Assembly: GCF_001989615.1 (NCBI RefSeq)
Contig: NZ_CP019067.1
Location: forward strand, 3,038,001-3,102,000
Length of the DNA: 64,000 nucleotides
Reading direction: 5' to 3'
Source of the DNA: Halorientalis sp. IM1011
GTDB taxonomy: Archaea; Halobacteriota; Halobacteria; Halobacteriales; Haloarculaceae
Within the stretch, counting starts at the first letter, position 1. Each line of letters opens with the position of its first letter. The notes beneath the pieces are model-generated. The model ran no database searches and was not told the origin of the DNA. It saw nothing but the letters and a program-made list of their open reading frames with translations. Positions 7,861 through 17,254 of the stretch are shown here, one piece after another. A program made the translations under genes and the position numbers.

Positions 7861-8523
7861 TCAGACTACGTCCCACTCCAGCAGCGCGCCCGCATCCAGT
7901 CGCTCGACCGACCGGAGTTCCAGTTCGGGGAACGCCTCGGTGAAGCCGTCGCCGTCGGCCAGCGTGGGGGCGTCCCGGCCGCCGATCACTTTCGGGCCGA
8001 CGAACACGGAGAGTTCGTCGACGAGTCCCTCCTCGACCAGCGAGAAGATGAGTTCGCCGCCACCCTCGACCATCAGCTGGTCGATCCCCTCGCCCTCCAG
8101 TTTGCCGAGCGCGGTCGTCAGGTTCACGCGGTCCTCACCCGTCGCGAGGACGGTCGCGCCGGCCTCCTCCATCTGTTCGACGAAGTCCGTCGGTGCGGCC
8201 CGGCTCACGAGGAGATAGGTGTGGGCGGCACCGTCGAGCACCGTGGCGTCCGGTGGTGTCCGGACGCGGGAGTCGGCCACGACGCGGGCGGGGTTCGCCG
8301 GGTCGCCGCGCTCCCCCCGTGCCCGTCGTCGGTCGGCGCTGTCGACGGTCAGCGACGGGTCGTCGGCCAGGACCGTGCCGACGCCGACCATGACCGCGTC
8401 GCTGTCGGCCCGCAACTGGTCGACCCGGTCGAAGTCGTCGGGTCCGCTGATCTCGATCTGCGTCCGCTCCCGCGAGGAGAGCTTGCCGTCGGCACTCATC
8501 GCGGCGTTGACGACCACGTGCAT
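7861..8523 (-). CDS. arfC: 2,5-diamino-6-ribosylamino-pyrimidinone 5'-phosphate reductase
   Basis: A 220-residue RibD C-terminal/DHFR-fold protein without a deaminase domain, the archaeal arrangement for the NADPH-dependent reductase step of riboflavin synthesis, before deamination and ribityl-pyrimidine processing. Supporting motifs are VVNAAMSADGKLSSRERTQ, the GVGTVLADDPSLTV nucleotide region, NPARVVADSRVRTPP, and LMVEGGGELIFSLVEEGLVDEL near residues 140-165. The start is the ATG at 8523; open frame further upstream has non-haloarchaeal Arg-rich composition. Monocistronic. Dodecin about 7 kb upstream stores the pathway's product, but there is no operon link. Confidence 0.88.
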   Translation of the reverse strand: MHVVVNAAMSADGKLSSRERTQIEISGPDDFDRVDQLRADSDAVMVGVGTVLADDPSLTVDSADRRRARGERGDPANPARVVADSRVRTPPDATVLDGAAHTYLLVSRAAPTDFVEQMEEAGATVLATGEDRVNLTTALGKLEGEGIDQLMVEGGGELIFSLVEEGLVDELSVFVGPKVIGGRDAPTLADGDGFTEAFPELELRSVERLDAGALLEWDVV

Positions 8524-8603
8524 ACCCCACCGTTCCGGTGGCGTCGACAATTCCCTTACGGAACGCCGGGAGTGCGATGCGGTGGCCCTGCAGGTGCGAC
8601 CGC

Positions 8604-8864
8604 TCAGAACGTCGCGGTCCCGACCACGTCCAGCAGTTCCGCCTCGCCGCGATGGGTCTCGGCGTCGAAGTCGGTGACGCGGATGCGGACCTTCGCGTCG
8701 GCCGGCACGTCGTCGTCGAGTTCGAGGACGGAGTCGCCGATCCGGACGACGCTCGTTCCGCCGTCGGCGTCGGTGACGTAGGCGAGGAGTTCCTCCCCCG
8801 GCTCGAAGACGGGGGCTCGCGTCCGGAACCGCCAGCCGGCGAGGTACTTCTCGCGGAGGCTCAT
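8604..8864 (-). CDS. Small TRAM/OB-like beta-barrel protein (DUF7513-like)
   Basis: An 86-residue protein with the strand pattern of a small barrel: PVFEPGEELLAYVTDADGG, SVVRIGDSVLELDD, AKVRIRVTDFD, GEAELLDVVG. The GExxxAxVT and VRVRV-type strands resemble TRAM or OB folds that bind RNA, but similarity is weak, so function is left open. Its ATG overlaps the stop of the NhaC-type gene by four bases (ATGA, 8861-8864), so the two are translationally coupled. Confidence 0.65.
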   Translation of the reverse strand: MSLREKYLAGWRFRTRAPVFEPGEELLAYVTDADGGTSVVRIGDSVLELDDDVPADAKVRIRVTDFDAETHRGEAELLDVVGTATF

Positions 8865-10435
8865 GCGCGCTCCACCTCCCCTGATTCGCGGTCGGAGACG
8901 TATTCACGCCCGAAGCCAGTCCAGGCGGCGATCAGGAAGGTCGCCACCAGCAGCCAGCCGTGGAACACGTAGGGCACGACGGCGACGGGGTTGACCATCA
9001 TGCTCGGCTCGAACCAGGCGTACTCCTCTGGGAGGCCCTGCATCGCGGCGACGCCGACCAGCACCCCGCCGGCCCACGGGAAGATGTAGCCCAGCGCGGA
9101 GGTGTTGGCGTCGAGGATGTTCGCCCGACGGTAGCCGTTGAGGTTGAACCGCCGGCCGATGGTCGAGACGTAGGGGGCGATGGCGATCTCCGCAGCGGTG
9201 TTGATCGTGATCATCGCGTTGACGGCGGCCGTCCCGAGCACCATCGTCGTCTCGGCGCGGGTGACGGTCGTGGCGACTTTCGAGAGCAGCCACTCCTGGA
9301 GCGCGGCGAAGCCACCGCCACGGATCATGATGCGCGCGCCGGCGACGATCAGCAGGGTCAGGACGATCAGCGGGAAGAAACCCTCGGCACCGCTGTAGAG
9401 GCTGCCCGCGACGCCCGGCGACTCGCCCGAGCCCGCGACCTCGACGATCGGGAGCCACGAGGCCGCCTCCGCCACGCCCGAGCGGGCCGGCGCGCGAAAG
9501 AGGAGCATGTCGGCCGGGCCGGCGAGATCGAACACGAGATTGAACGCGATCGCGACGATCAGGCCCCAGGAGATGGCCTCGACGATGTGGCGGCCCCGGA
9601 CGGCGGTGGCGATCACGACGCCCATCGAGACCAGATGGAGGAGTCCGGCGGGGTTTGCGCTCTCGACGAAGATCTCGCGGGCTTGCCCGGCGACCTGGAT
9701 GCCCTCCATGAGGTTGCCGGCGACGACGTAGGCGGCGAAGGCGACGATCGCCGGGACGATGGCGTACTTGAACCGGGAGGCGACGACGCCGCCGATGTCG
9801 GCCTCCTGGGTCACGGCGCTGACGATGGTCGTGTCGCTGACGGGTGCGAGGTTGTCGCCGAACACTGCACCCGAGAGGATCGCGCCGAACACGAGGACCG
9901 GGCTCGCGCCCAGCAGGACGCCGGCCGGGAAGAAGAGGGTCGTGAACGCGACGGCGGTCCCGTAGCCGGTGCCGATGCCGGTCGCCAGCAGTGCGGCGAG
10001 GACGAAGGTCGCGGCCGGGAACAGCGCGGCCCCGATGTCCAGCGCGCTCGCGGCCCAGACGAGGCCGTCGACGAAGCCGCCGGCCTGCAGCGTCGAGGCG
10101 AACATTCCGGCCCACAGCCACGCGACGATGGCCGTCGCCGCGACCCGCTGGGTCATCCCCTCGAAGATGGTGTTGGCGTACCCCTTCCAGTCGCCCTTCA
10201 CGAACAGCATCCCGGTGATGAGCGCGAGGAGCATGCCGATCACGAGCCCGGTCGTGTCGGAGATGCCGAACAGGCCGCTCTGGACGATGGCCCAGACGAT
10301 GAACAGGCCGATGGGTAGCGCACTGACCCCCTTCCCACCGTAGAACTCGATGGTTGCCTCGTCCTGCTGGGCGATTTCTGCCAGTTCCGTCTCGTACGGT
10401 TCCTCGCCGGTTCCGGCGTCGTCGCTTCCTGCCAT
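8861..10435 (-). CDS. NhaC-family Na+/H+ antiporter
   Basis: A 524-residue membrane protein with about 12 hydrophobic helices. It carries NhaC-family segments such as ATGIGTGYGTAVAFTTLFFPAG, SGAVFGDNLAPVSDTTIVSA and, near the end, LDANTSALGYIFPWAGGVL. The acidic residue in GDNLAPVSDTT belongs to the transport core. It would exchange Na+ (or another cation/substrate pair) for H+ across the cytoplasmic membrane, central for a halophile. The hydrophilic N-terminal tail is about 25 residues. The start is the ATG at 10435; sequence upstream is low-quality extension. Its stop overlaps the start of the TRAM-like gene, forming a two-gene operon; it is divergent from rpa1. Confidence 0.85.
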   Translation of the reverse strand: MAGSDDAGTGEEPYETELAEIAQQDEATIEFYGGKGVSALPIGLFIVWAIVQSGLFGISDTTGLVIGMLLALITGMLFVKGDWKGYANTIFEGMTQRVAATAIVAWLWAGMFASTLQAGGFVDGLVWAASALDIGAALFPAATFVLAALLATGIGTGYGTAVAFTTLFFPAGVLLGASPVLVFGAILSGAVFGDNLAPVSDTTIVSAVTQEADIGGVVASRFKYAIVPAIVAFAAYVVAGNLMEGIQVAGQAREIFVESANPAGLLHLVSMGVVIATAVRGRHIVEAISWGLIVAIAFNLVFDLAGPADMLLFRAPARSGVAEAASWLPIVEVAGSGESPGVAGSLYSGAEGFFPLIVLTLLIVAGARIMIRGGGFAALQEWLLSKVATTVTRAETTMVLGTAAVNAMITINTAAEIAIAPYVSTIGRRFNLNGYRRANILDANTSALGYIFPWAGGVLVGVAAMQGLPEEYAWFEPSMMVNPVAVVPYVFHGWLLVATFLIAAWTGFGREYVSDRESGEVERA

Positions 10436-10550
10436 TGGTTTCCATTCACACACCTCCGACACAAGCCTGACGGTCGGCCGGGTCGACGCGGGAACGTCGC
10501 CGCTCGAAACCGGGTGGCGGGATACCCGCCCGCGGCCGGGCACGACACGA

Positions 10551-10558
10551 TTTTTATC
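10551..10558 (+). promoter_or_regulatory. TATA box of the rpa1 operon
   Basis: TTTTTATC is centred 26 bases before the rpa1 ATG (10581), predicting leaderless transcription. It decides the start, because the same frame is open for 77 more codons upstream. Confidence 0.5.
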
Positions 10559-10580
10559 CCACCCTCCCGAACGGGCGGGC

Positions 10581-11855
10581 ATGGAGTTAGACGACCATGC
10601 CGAGGACCTCGCCTCCGACCTCGGCGTCGACAAAGAGGAGGTCAAATCCGACCTTGAGAACCTGGTGAGCTACAGCGTGCCCGTCGACGAGGCCAAACAG
10701 AGCCTCCGCCGGAAGTACGGCGACGGCTCCACGGGCTCGACCGGCGCGCCCAGCGCCGTCGACGTGGCCGACGTGTCGCCCGACGACTCGAACGTCACCG
10801 TCACGGCCCGCGTGCTCACCGTGGGGAAGCGCCCGATCCACTACCGCGGCGAGGATCACGTCATCTTCGAGGGCGAACTCGCCGACGAGACCGGGAAGAT
10901 CTCCTACACCGCGTGGGAGGACTTCGGCCTCGAAGCCGGCGAAGTCGTCGAGATGGGCAACGCCGGCGTCCGCGAGTGGGAGGGCAAACCGGAGTTGAAC
11001 CTCGGTGAGAGCACGACCCTCTCGCGAGTCGAGGAGGACATCGCCGTCGACTATCCGATCGGTGGCGACGCCGACCTCGCGGACCTCTCGCCCGGCGACC
11101 GCGGTGTCGACCTCGAGGTCCAGGTCGTCGAGTGCGAGGCGAAGACCATCGACGGCCGCGACGGCGAGACCGAGATCCTCAGCGGAACGCTGGCCGACGA
11201 GAGCGCACGACTCCCCTTCACCGACTGGGAACCCCGCCCGGAACTGGAGGAGGGTGCTTCCCTCCGCCTCGAAAACGTCTACGTCCGGGAGTTCCGCGGC
11301 GTCCCCTCCGTCAACCTCTCGGAGTTCTCCCGCGCCGAGACGCTCTCCGGTGGCGTCGAGGCCCGCGACGACCCCGAACGGCTGCCGATCCGCCATGCCG
11401 TCGAGCGCGGCGGGGCCTACGACGTGGAACTGGTCGGCAACGTCATCTCGATCCGTGACGGCTCCGGCCTCATCGAGCGCTGTCCCGACTGCGGTCGCGT
11501 CATCCAGAAGGGCCAGTGCCGGAGCCACGGCGCGGTCGAGGGCGAGGACGACCTGCGGACCAAGGCCATCCTCGACGACGGCACCGGCACCGTGACTGTG
11601 GTGCTTGACGCCGAGTTGACCGCCGAGGTGTACGGCGGCGGTCTCGACGACGCCAAAGAGCACGCTCGCGACGAGATGGACCAGTCGGTGGTCGCCGAGG
11701 CCATCGCCGACAGCGTCGTCGGCCACGAGTACGCGGTCCGGGGCTCGCTGTCCGTCGACGAGTACGGCGCGAACCTCGACGCGACCGCGTTCGCTCGGAG
11801 CGGGGACGACCCCGCCGAGCGTGCGCGTGACCTGCTCGCGGAGGTGGACGGATGA
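10581..11855 (+). CDS. rpa1: Replication protein A, large subunit (RPA1-type ssDNA-binding protein)
   Basis: A 424-residue single-stranded DNA-binding protein. The N-terminal helical segment (about 1-50) is followed by three OB-fold domains (roughly 65-165, 170-265, 275-400) with repeated VTARVL...YTAWEDFG and ILSGTLADESARLPFTDWE strand patterns, and a zinc finger inserted in the third fold (C301, C304, C313, H316). It protects ssDNA during replication and repair. The next two genes overlap it and encode an RPA-associated protein and a phosphoesterase, the same order as the haloarchaeal rpa1-rpap1-rpe operon, which supports RPA1 rather than RPA3. Confidence 0.9.
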   Translation: MELDDHAEDLASDLGVDKEEVKSDLENLVSYSVPVDEAKQSLRRKYGDGSTGSTGAPSAVDVADVSPDDSNVTVTARVLTVGKRPIHYRGEDHVIFEGELADETGKISYTAWEDFGLEAGEVVEMGNAGVREWEGKPELNLGESTTLSRVEEDIAVDYPIGGDADLADLSPGDRGVDLEVQVVECEAKTIDGRDGETEILSGTLADESARLPFTDWEPRPELEEGASLRLENVYVREFRGVPSVNLSEFSRAETLSGGVEARDDPERLPIRHAVERGGAYDVELVGNVISIRDGSGLIERCPDCGRVIQKGQCRSHGAVEGEDDLRTKAILDDGTGTVTVVLDAELTAEVYGGGLDDAKEHARDEMDQSVVAEAIADSVVGHEYAVRGSLSVDEYGANLDATAFARSGDDPAERARDLLAEVDG

Positions 11856-13498
11856 GTTCGAGCGATGACGACGGCGACCAGGGCGGCGCGGGCCGCCGCG
11901 AGGTCGCCTATCGGATGTTCGCCGCCGAGTACGACGACGCCGACTTCTCCTACTCGGAGAGCGACGAGGAGCGCGCCCCGAACTACGTGGTCACACCCAG
12001 TGGCGCGCGCGTCAACCGGCTGTTCGTCGTCGGCGTCCTGACGGAGGTCGAACAGGTCAACGAGGACGTGCTGCGCGCCCGCATCGTCGACCCGACGGGC
12101 GCGTTCGTGGCCTACGCCGGGCAGTACCAGCCCGACGAGATGGCCTTCCTCGATCGGGCCGAGCCGCCGACCTTCGTCGCGCTAACCGGGAAAGCCCGGA
12201 CCTTCCAGCCAGACGATTCGGACACCGTCTACACCTCGGTTCGACCCGAGAGCATCAACGAGGTCGACGCGGAGACCCGCGACCGCTGGACCGTCGCGAC
12301 GGCCGAACGGACGCTGGACCGCGTCGAGACGATGGCTGGCGCGCTCGGCCGTGAGGAACGCGGCGACGATCTCCGGGATACCCTCGTGGCGTCGGGTGTC
12401 GACGAGGGGCTGGCCGCCGGGACCGCGCTCGCGCTGGAACACTACGGGACGACGCCGACGTATCTGGACGCGCTCCGGGAGACCGCATTGGACGCAGCCC
12501 GCGTGGTCGCCGGGGACGTCGACGAGGTCGACTCCCTGACCGTCGCGCCCGGAGACGAGGGGTCCGTCACGGTGGCCGATCTCGACGGACTGGAGATCTC
12601 GGCCGCTGGAGCCACTGGGACCGCGGAGACGGCCGAGACGACTGAAACCGCTGAATCCACGGAGACCGCCGAACCCGAGACGACGGCGCCGACGGGCGAC
12701 GAGTCCGGCGGCATCGAATCCGACGACGTGGAGTCGACTACCGTCGACACCGAACCGTCCAGCACGGAGGCAGAACCGGAGACCAGCGACGAACCCGAAA
12801 CGGAACCGGTCTCCGGCGACGCCGGGACCGAGACGCCCGGCGTCGAAACCGACGAGGAGCCGGCGAGCGAGCCGGAACCGACCGAACCCGTCGAGACCGA
12901 GCCGGAACCGGAAACCGGATCGGCCGACGACGACATCGGTGACTTCGAGCCGACCGGCGACACCGAAGCCGGCGACGCCGGCGCAGACGACGAGGTCGGG
13001 GACTTCGACCCCGGCGAGTTCGAACTCGACGAGGACGAACGCGAGGAGATCGAGGAGGAGTTCGGCACGGACTTCTCCACCGGGACTGAGGTCGGCGAAC
13101 CCGGCGATGCCGACATCGAGACGGCCGATCCGGAAGAGATCGAGCAGGGCGAGCCGGCGACCGACGCCGAACCCGCCGAACCGGCGACCGACGAGTCAGA
13201 GGCGGACGAACCGACCGAGGCTGCTGACTCCGAGGCGGCAGAGGAACCGGCGGACGCCGAATCTGTGGCGGACGAAGCGTCCGCGGACGAACCCGCCGAG
13301 GACGTGGACCTGGAAGATGCGGTTATGGACGCGATGAACGATCTCGACGACGGCGACGGGGCCGACCGGGCGGCGGTGATCGAGCAGGTCACCGACCGGA
13401 CGGGAGCCGACCCCGACGCGGTCGAGGAGGCCGTGCAGGACGCGCTGATGGACGGGCGCTGTTACGAGCCCGACGAGGCGACGCTCAAGGCCATCTGA
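11852..13498 (+). CDS. rpap1: RPA-associated protein (RPAP1-type)
   Basis: A 548-residue protein overlapping rpa1 by ATGA. Residues about 10-130 form an OB-fold-like domain (COG3390 type) with the core VNRLFVVGVLTEVEQ and VAYAGQYQPDEM. Residues about 150-215 are helical. About 255-480 is a low-complexity tail of Thr, Glu, Asp, Pro and Ser that must be disordered and highly negative. The last 60 residues (from VDLEDAVMDAMNDL) form a winged-helix-like C-terminus. RPAPs bind their cognate RPA and are needed for its function in Haloferax. The very long acidic linker is the main oddity. Confidence 0.85.
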   Translation: MSSSDDDGDQGGAGRREVAYRMFAAEYDDADFSYSESDEERAPNYVVTPSGARVNRLFVVGVLTEVEQVNEDVLRARIVDPTGAFVAYAGQYQPDEMAFLDRAEPPTFVALTGKARTFQPDDSDTVYTSVRPESINEVDAETRDRWTVATAERTLDRVETMAGALGREERGDDLRDTLVASGVDEGLAAGTALALEHYGTTPTYLDALRETALDAARVVAGDVDEVDSLTVAPGDEGSVTVADLDGLEISAAGATGTAETAETTETAESTETAEPETTAPTGDESGGIESDDVESTTVDTEPSSTEAEPETSDEPETEPVSGDAGTETPGVETDEEPASEPEPTEPVETEPEPETGSADDDIGDFEPTGDTEAGDAGADDEVGDFDPGEFELDEDEREEIEEEFGTDFSTGTEVGEPGDADIETADPEEIEQGEPATDAEPAEPATDESEADEPTEAADSEAAEEPADAESVADEASADEPAEDVDLEDAVMDAMNDLDDGDGADRAAVIEQVTDRTGADPDAVEEAVQDALMDGRCYEPDEATLKAI

Positions 13499-14244
13499 TG
13501 GCGGTCGAACCGGTGCCCGGCGAACCCGCCGCCGTCGCCGACCTGCCGGACGAGCGGGCCCTGTTGATCGCCGACTATCACGCCGGCCTCGAAGTCGGCC
13601 TGCGATACGACGGCGTGGAACTCCGGAGCCGCGCCGACGAGCGCCGCGAGTCGGTCGTGGACCTGCTCGACCGAACGGACGCGGACCGACTGATCGTCCT
13701 CGGGGACCTCAAACACGCCATCGGCGGCCCCGGCGGCGAGGAACGCGAGGAGATCGAGACGCTCCTCGAGGCCCTCGCCGTACCCGTCACGGTCGTCAAG
13801 GGCAACCACGACGGCGATCTCGCCGATCTGCTGGCGGAACGCGACGGCGTCGAGATCACGCCGGGACACGGCGTCCGCCTCGGTGAGGTGGGGCTGGTCC
13901 ACGGTCATACGTGGCCCTCGCCGGACGTGCTCGCCGCGGAGGTGATCTGTATGGGCCACGAACACCCGATGATCCGACTGGAAGACGAGGTCGGCGGTGC
14001 GCGGGCCGAGCGCGCCTGGCTCCGTGGCCCGCTCGACCCAGCACCGTTTTCGGAGTTCCACGACACCGACCTGAATGCCGACGGTGAACTCGTCGTCTTC
14101 CCGTCGTTCAACGATCTGACGGGGGGGACGTGGACGAACGTCGCCGGCCAGGAGTTCCTCGCGCCGTTCCTCCCCGAGGGCTTTCGGGGGGCACAGGCGT
14201 ATCTCCTCGACGGGACGCGACTGGGCGAGTACAGCCGCGTGTGA
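13498..14244 (+). CDS. rpe: Calcineurin-like metallophosphoesterase, RPA-associated
   Basis: A 248-residue phosphoesterase with the family's metal-binding blocks in order: D-x-H in LIADYHAGLEVG, GD in VLGDLKHAIGG, GNHD in VVKGNHDGD, HGHTW, and GHEHP in CMGHEHPMI. Its ATG overlaps the rpap1 stop (TGATG at 13496-13500). In haloarchaea this phosphoesterase is the third gene of the rpa1 operon (rpe). Whether it acts on nucleic acid ends or nucleotides is not known from sequence; the locus suggests DNA repair. Confidence 0.85.
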   Translation: MAVEPVPGEPAAVADLPDERALLIADYHAGLEVGLRYDGVELRSRADERRESVVDLLDRTDADRLIVLGDLKHAIGGPGGEEREEIETLLEALAVPVTVVKGNHDGDLADLLAERDGVEITPGHGVRLGEVGLVHGHTWPSPDVLAAEVICMGHEHPMIRLEDEVGGARAERAWLRGPLDPAPFSEFHDTDLNADGELVVFPSFNDLTGGTWTNVAGQEFLAPFLPEGFRGAQAYLLDGTRLGEYSRV

Positions 14245-14311
14245 GGGGGTCGCAGGGGCGGCGACCGGGGAAAGCGGTGTGCTTAATCGGCTCGCTCCGC
14301 TAGGCCTGTCG

Positions 14312-17173
14312 ATGGCAGAAACGGGGTCGGCTGCGGCCTTCGCCGAACTCGGGTCGGCGGTCCGCGCAGCGCTCTCCGACCGTGGTTTTTCCACACCAAC
14401 GGAGCCACAGCGCCGCGCGATCCCCCCGCTCGTAGCGGGCGAGCACGGCCTCATCGTCGCGCCCACCGGAACTGGCAAGACCGAGACCGCGATGCTTCCG
14501 GTGTTCGATGCCCTAGAAGGAACGGAAAACTTCGGGATCGGCGCGCTGTACGTGACGCCGCTGCGGGCGCTCAACCGCGACATGCGCGACCGACTGGAGT
14601 GGTGGGGCGAGACGCTGGACCTCCGAGTCGACGTGCGCCACGGGGACACGACGGACTACCAGCGACAGAAACAGGCCGAGAACCCGCCGGACGTGCTGGT
14701 GACGACGCCGGAGACCCTGCAGGCGATGCTCACCGGCGAGAAGTTGCGGGTCGCGCTGGAAGACGTGGATCACGTCGTCGTCGACGAGGTGCACGAACTC
14801 GCGGCCTCGAAACGGGGCGCGCAGTTGACGCTCGGACTGGAGCGGTTGCGCGAAGTTTCGGGACCGTTCCAGCGGATCGGGCTATCGGCCACCGTCGGCG
14901 ACCCAGCGGAGGTCGGGAAGTTCCTCACCGGTGACCGCGGCTGCGAGATCGTCGAGGTCGACGTGGGGAGCGAACTGGACATCGCGGTTCGGGAACCCGA
15001 GGTGACCGACGCCGACGAGCAGTTGGCGAGCGAGTTGATGACCGACGCGAGTGTCGCCAGCCACGTCCGGGCGATCGCGGAGATCGTCGAGTCCCACGAA
15101 TCCACACTGGTGTTCGTCAACACCCGCCAGACCGCCGAGGCGCTGGGCTCGCGGTTCAAAGAGTTAGGGACCGACATCGAGGTCCACCACGGCTCGCTCT
15201 CGAAGGAGGCCCGGATCGAGGTCGAAGACCGGTTCAAAGCCGGCGAGCTGTCGGGGTTGCTCTGTACCTCCTCGATGGAACTGGGGATCGACGTGGGCAG
15301 CATCGACCACGTCGTCCAGTACCGGAGCCCGCGGCAGGTCTCACGGCTCCTCCAGCGGGTGGGGCGAGCGGGCCACAGTCGCGACGAGATTTCCTCTGGC
15401 ACCGTAATCACGACGCGACCGGACGACACCTTCGAGGCGCTGGCGATCGCCCGGCAGGGCCAGGCCGGCGACGTGGAGCCGGCGAACATCCACCACGGCA
15501 GTCTCGACACCGTCGCCAACCAGATCGCCGGCCTCGTCATGGACTTCGGCGAGATCTCTGCGATGGAAGCCTACGAGGTCGTGACTCGCGCGTACCCTTT
15601 CCGGAATCTCGACGAGGCCGACTTCAAGTCGGTCGTCCGGGAGCTGGCCGAGAACCGCGTGGTCTGGCTCGAAGAGCGCGAGGACCGCCTGGAGAAGCGT
15701 CGCGGGACGTGGCAGTACTTCTACCACAACCTCTCGATGATCCCCGACGAGGCCACCTACGCGGTCAGCGACGTGGCCAGCGGCCGGCAGGTCGGGACTC
15801 TCGACGAGAAGTTCGTCGTCAACTTCGCCCAGCCCGGCGAGATCTTCATCCAGGGCGGCGAGATGTGGCGCATCACGGAGGTCGACGAGGAGGAAGAGGA
15901 GGTGCTCGTCTCGCCCGTCGAGGACCCCGCCGGCGAGGTCCCCTCCTGGGTCGGACAGGAGATTCCCGTCCCCCGTGCGGTCGCCCGGGAGGTCGGCGAG
16001 ATCCGCGAGGTGGGCGGGCGGCAACTGAACGGCGGGCGGCCGGCTGACGACGGCCCCCGGGTCGACGGCGCAGTCGGCACGGACGCCGTCGCCCGCGACC
16101 TCTCGCGGCGGTACCCCGCCGACGAGTACACCATCGGCGAAGCCCTCGACCAGCTGGAACGCCACGACGCGCCGATCCCGTCGGGCGACCGGATCCTCGT
16201 GGAGTCCCACGGGCGGGAGGTCGTCCTGAACGCCCACTTCGGGCACACGATCAACGAGACACTCGGGCGGGTCCTGTCTGCGCTACTGGGCCAGCGCACC
16301 GGCTCCTCGGTCGGCATGGAGATCGACCCGTACCGGATCGAACTCGAAGTGCCCAGCGGGATCACGGTCAACGACGTGCTGGAGACGCTCCGGGAGACCG
16401 ACCCCGAACACGTCGCGGGGATCGTCGAACTCTCCCTGAAGAACGCCGACGCGCTGAAGTTCAAACTCGCACAGGTCGCGACGAAGTTCGGCGCGCTGAA
16501 GAACTATCAGCGGGGCGCAAGCGGCGGGTTCGGCAAGCGCCGCCTGCTCGAGGCCCTGGAGGACACGCCGGTCTACGACGAGGCGCTGCGTGAGTTGCTC
16601 CACGAGGAACTCGCCGTCGAGGGGGCCGCCGACGTGCTCGCCGCGATCCAGTCCGGCGAGATCGAGATCGCGACCGTCTCCCAGCGCACCCCGGTCGGTC
16701 TCGGTGGGCGCTCGTCGGGCCAGGAGTTGCTCTCGCCGGAGAACGCCGACGCCAGCGTCATTCAGACCGTGCGCGAGCGCATTCAGAACGACCGCGTCCT
16801 CCTCTTCTGCCTGCACTGTCAGGACTGGGAGACCAAGCGGCAGGTCTCCCGGGTCTCGGACCAGCCCGAATGTCCTCAGTGCGGGTCGACACGCATCGCC
16901 GCGCTGAACCCCTGGGCCGACGAGGTGGTGTCGTCGGTCAAGCAGGCCGAGAAGGACGAGGAGCAGGAGAAACAGACCCAACGGGCCTACAAGGCCGCGA
17001 ACCTCGTGCAGAGCCACGGCAAACAGGCGGTGATCGCGCTGGCGGCCCGCGGCGTCGGTCCGCACAACGCCGCCCGGATCATCGGCAAACTCCGCGAGGA
17101 CGAAGACGAGTTCTACCGGGACATCCTGAGCCAGGAACGGCAGTACGCGCGCACCCAGTCGTTCTGGGACTGA
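14312..17173 (+). CDS. Lhr-type superfamily 2 DNA/RNA helicase
   Basis: A 953-residue helicase. Motifs: Walker A (APTGTGKTET, about residue 50), DEVH box at about 158-161, SAT at about 190, the helicase C core with VNTRQTAEALG, SSMELGIDVG and QRVGRAGHS, then the Lhr-specific winged-helix and beta-barrel region (about 420-620) with REL...R...GTWQYFYHNLSMIPD. The C-terminus has a zinc ribbon (C833, C836, C854, C857). Lhr proteins unwind forked DNA and RNA:DNA hybrids in repair; the length and the C-terminal ribbon suggest the aLhr2-like branch. A TATA-like CTTAAT (14282-14287) supports ATG 14312. It directly follows the rpa1 operon. Confidence 0.88.
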   Translation: MAETGSAAAFAELGSAVRAALSDRGFSTPTEPQRRAIPPLVAGEHGLIVAPTGTGKTETAMLPVFDALEGTENFGIGALYVTPLRALNRDMRDRLEWWGETLDLRVDVRHGDTTDYQRQKQAENPPDVLVTTPETLQAMLTGEKLRVALEDVDHVVVDEVHELAASKRGAQLTLGLERLREVSGPFQRIGLSATVGDPAEVGKFLTGDRGCEIVEVDVGSELDIAVREPEVTDADEQLASELMTDASVASHVRAIAEIVESHESTLVFVNTRQTAEALGSRFKELGTDIEVHHGSLSKEARIEVEDRFKAGELSGLLCTSSMELGIDVGSIDHVVQYRSPRQVSRLLQRVGRAGHSRDEISSGTVITTRPDDTFEALAIARQGQAGDVEPANIHHGSLDTVANQIAGLVMDFGEISAMEAYEVVTRAYPFRNLDEADFKSVVRELAENRVVWLEEREDRLEKRRGTWQYFYHNLSMIPDEATYAVSDVASGRQVGTLDEKFVVNFAQPGEIFIQGGEMWRITEVDEEEEEVLVSPVEDPAGEVPSWVGQEIPVPRAVAREVGEIREVGGRQLNGGRPADDGPRVDGAVGTDAVARDLSRRYPADEYTIGEALDQLERHDAPIPSGDRILVESHGREVVLNAHFGHTINETLGRVLSALLGQRTGSSVGMEIDPYRIELEVPSGITVNDVLETLRETDPEHVAGIVELSLKNADALKFKLAQVATKFGALKNYQRGASGGFGKRRLLEALEDTPVYDEALRELLHEELAVEGAADVLAAIQSGEIEIATVSQRTPVGLGGRSSGQELLSPENADASVIQTVRERIQNDRVLLFCLHCQDWETKRQVSRVSDQPECPQCGSTRIAALNPWADEVVSSVKQAEKDEEQEKQTQRAYKAANLVQSHGKQAVIALAARGVGPHNAARIIGKLREDEDEFYRDILSQERQYARTQSFWD

Positions 17174-17254
17174 CCCGGCCCTGAGACCCCTGCACTCGCC
17201 GGCCCAGGGCTTAGGCCCGGCCGTCGGCAACTGTCGGCGACCGACTGCCCACCC

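Noticed and set aside
8960-10318. 452-codon plus-strand frame
   Set aside because: Antisense to the NhaC gene, with repetitive Asp/Arg/Gly composition and no family motif.
12442-13392. Ser-rich minus-strand frame of 316 codons
   Set aside because: It is the reverse of the acidic low-complexity part of rpap1.
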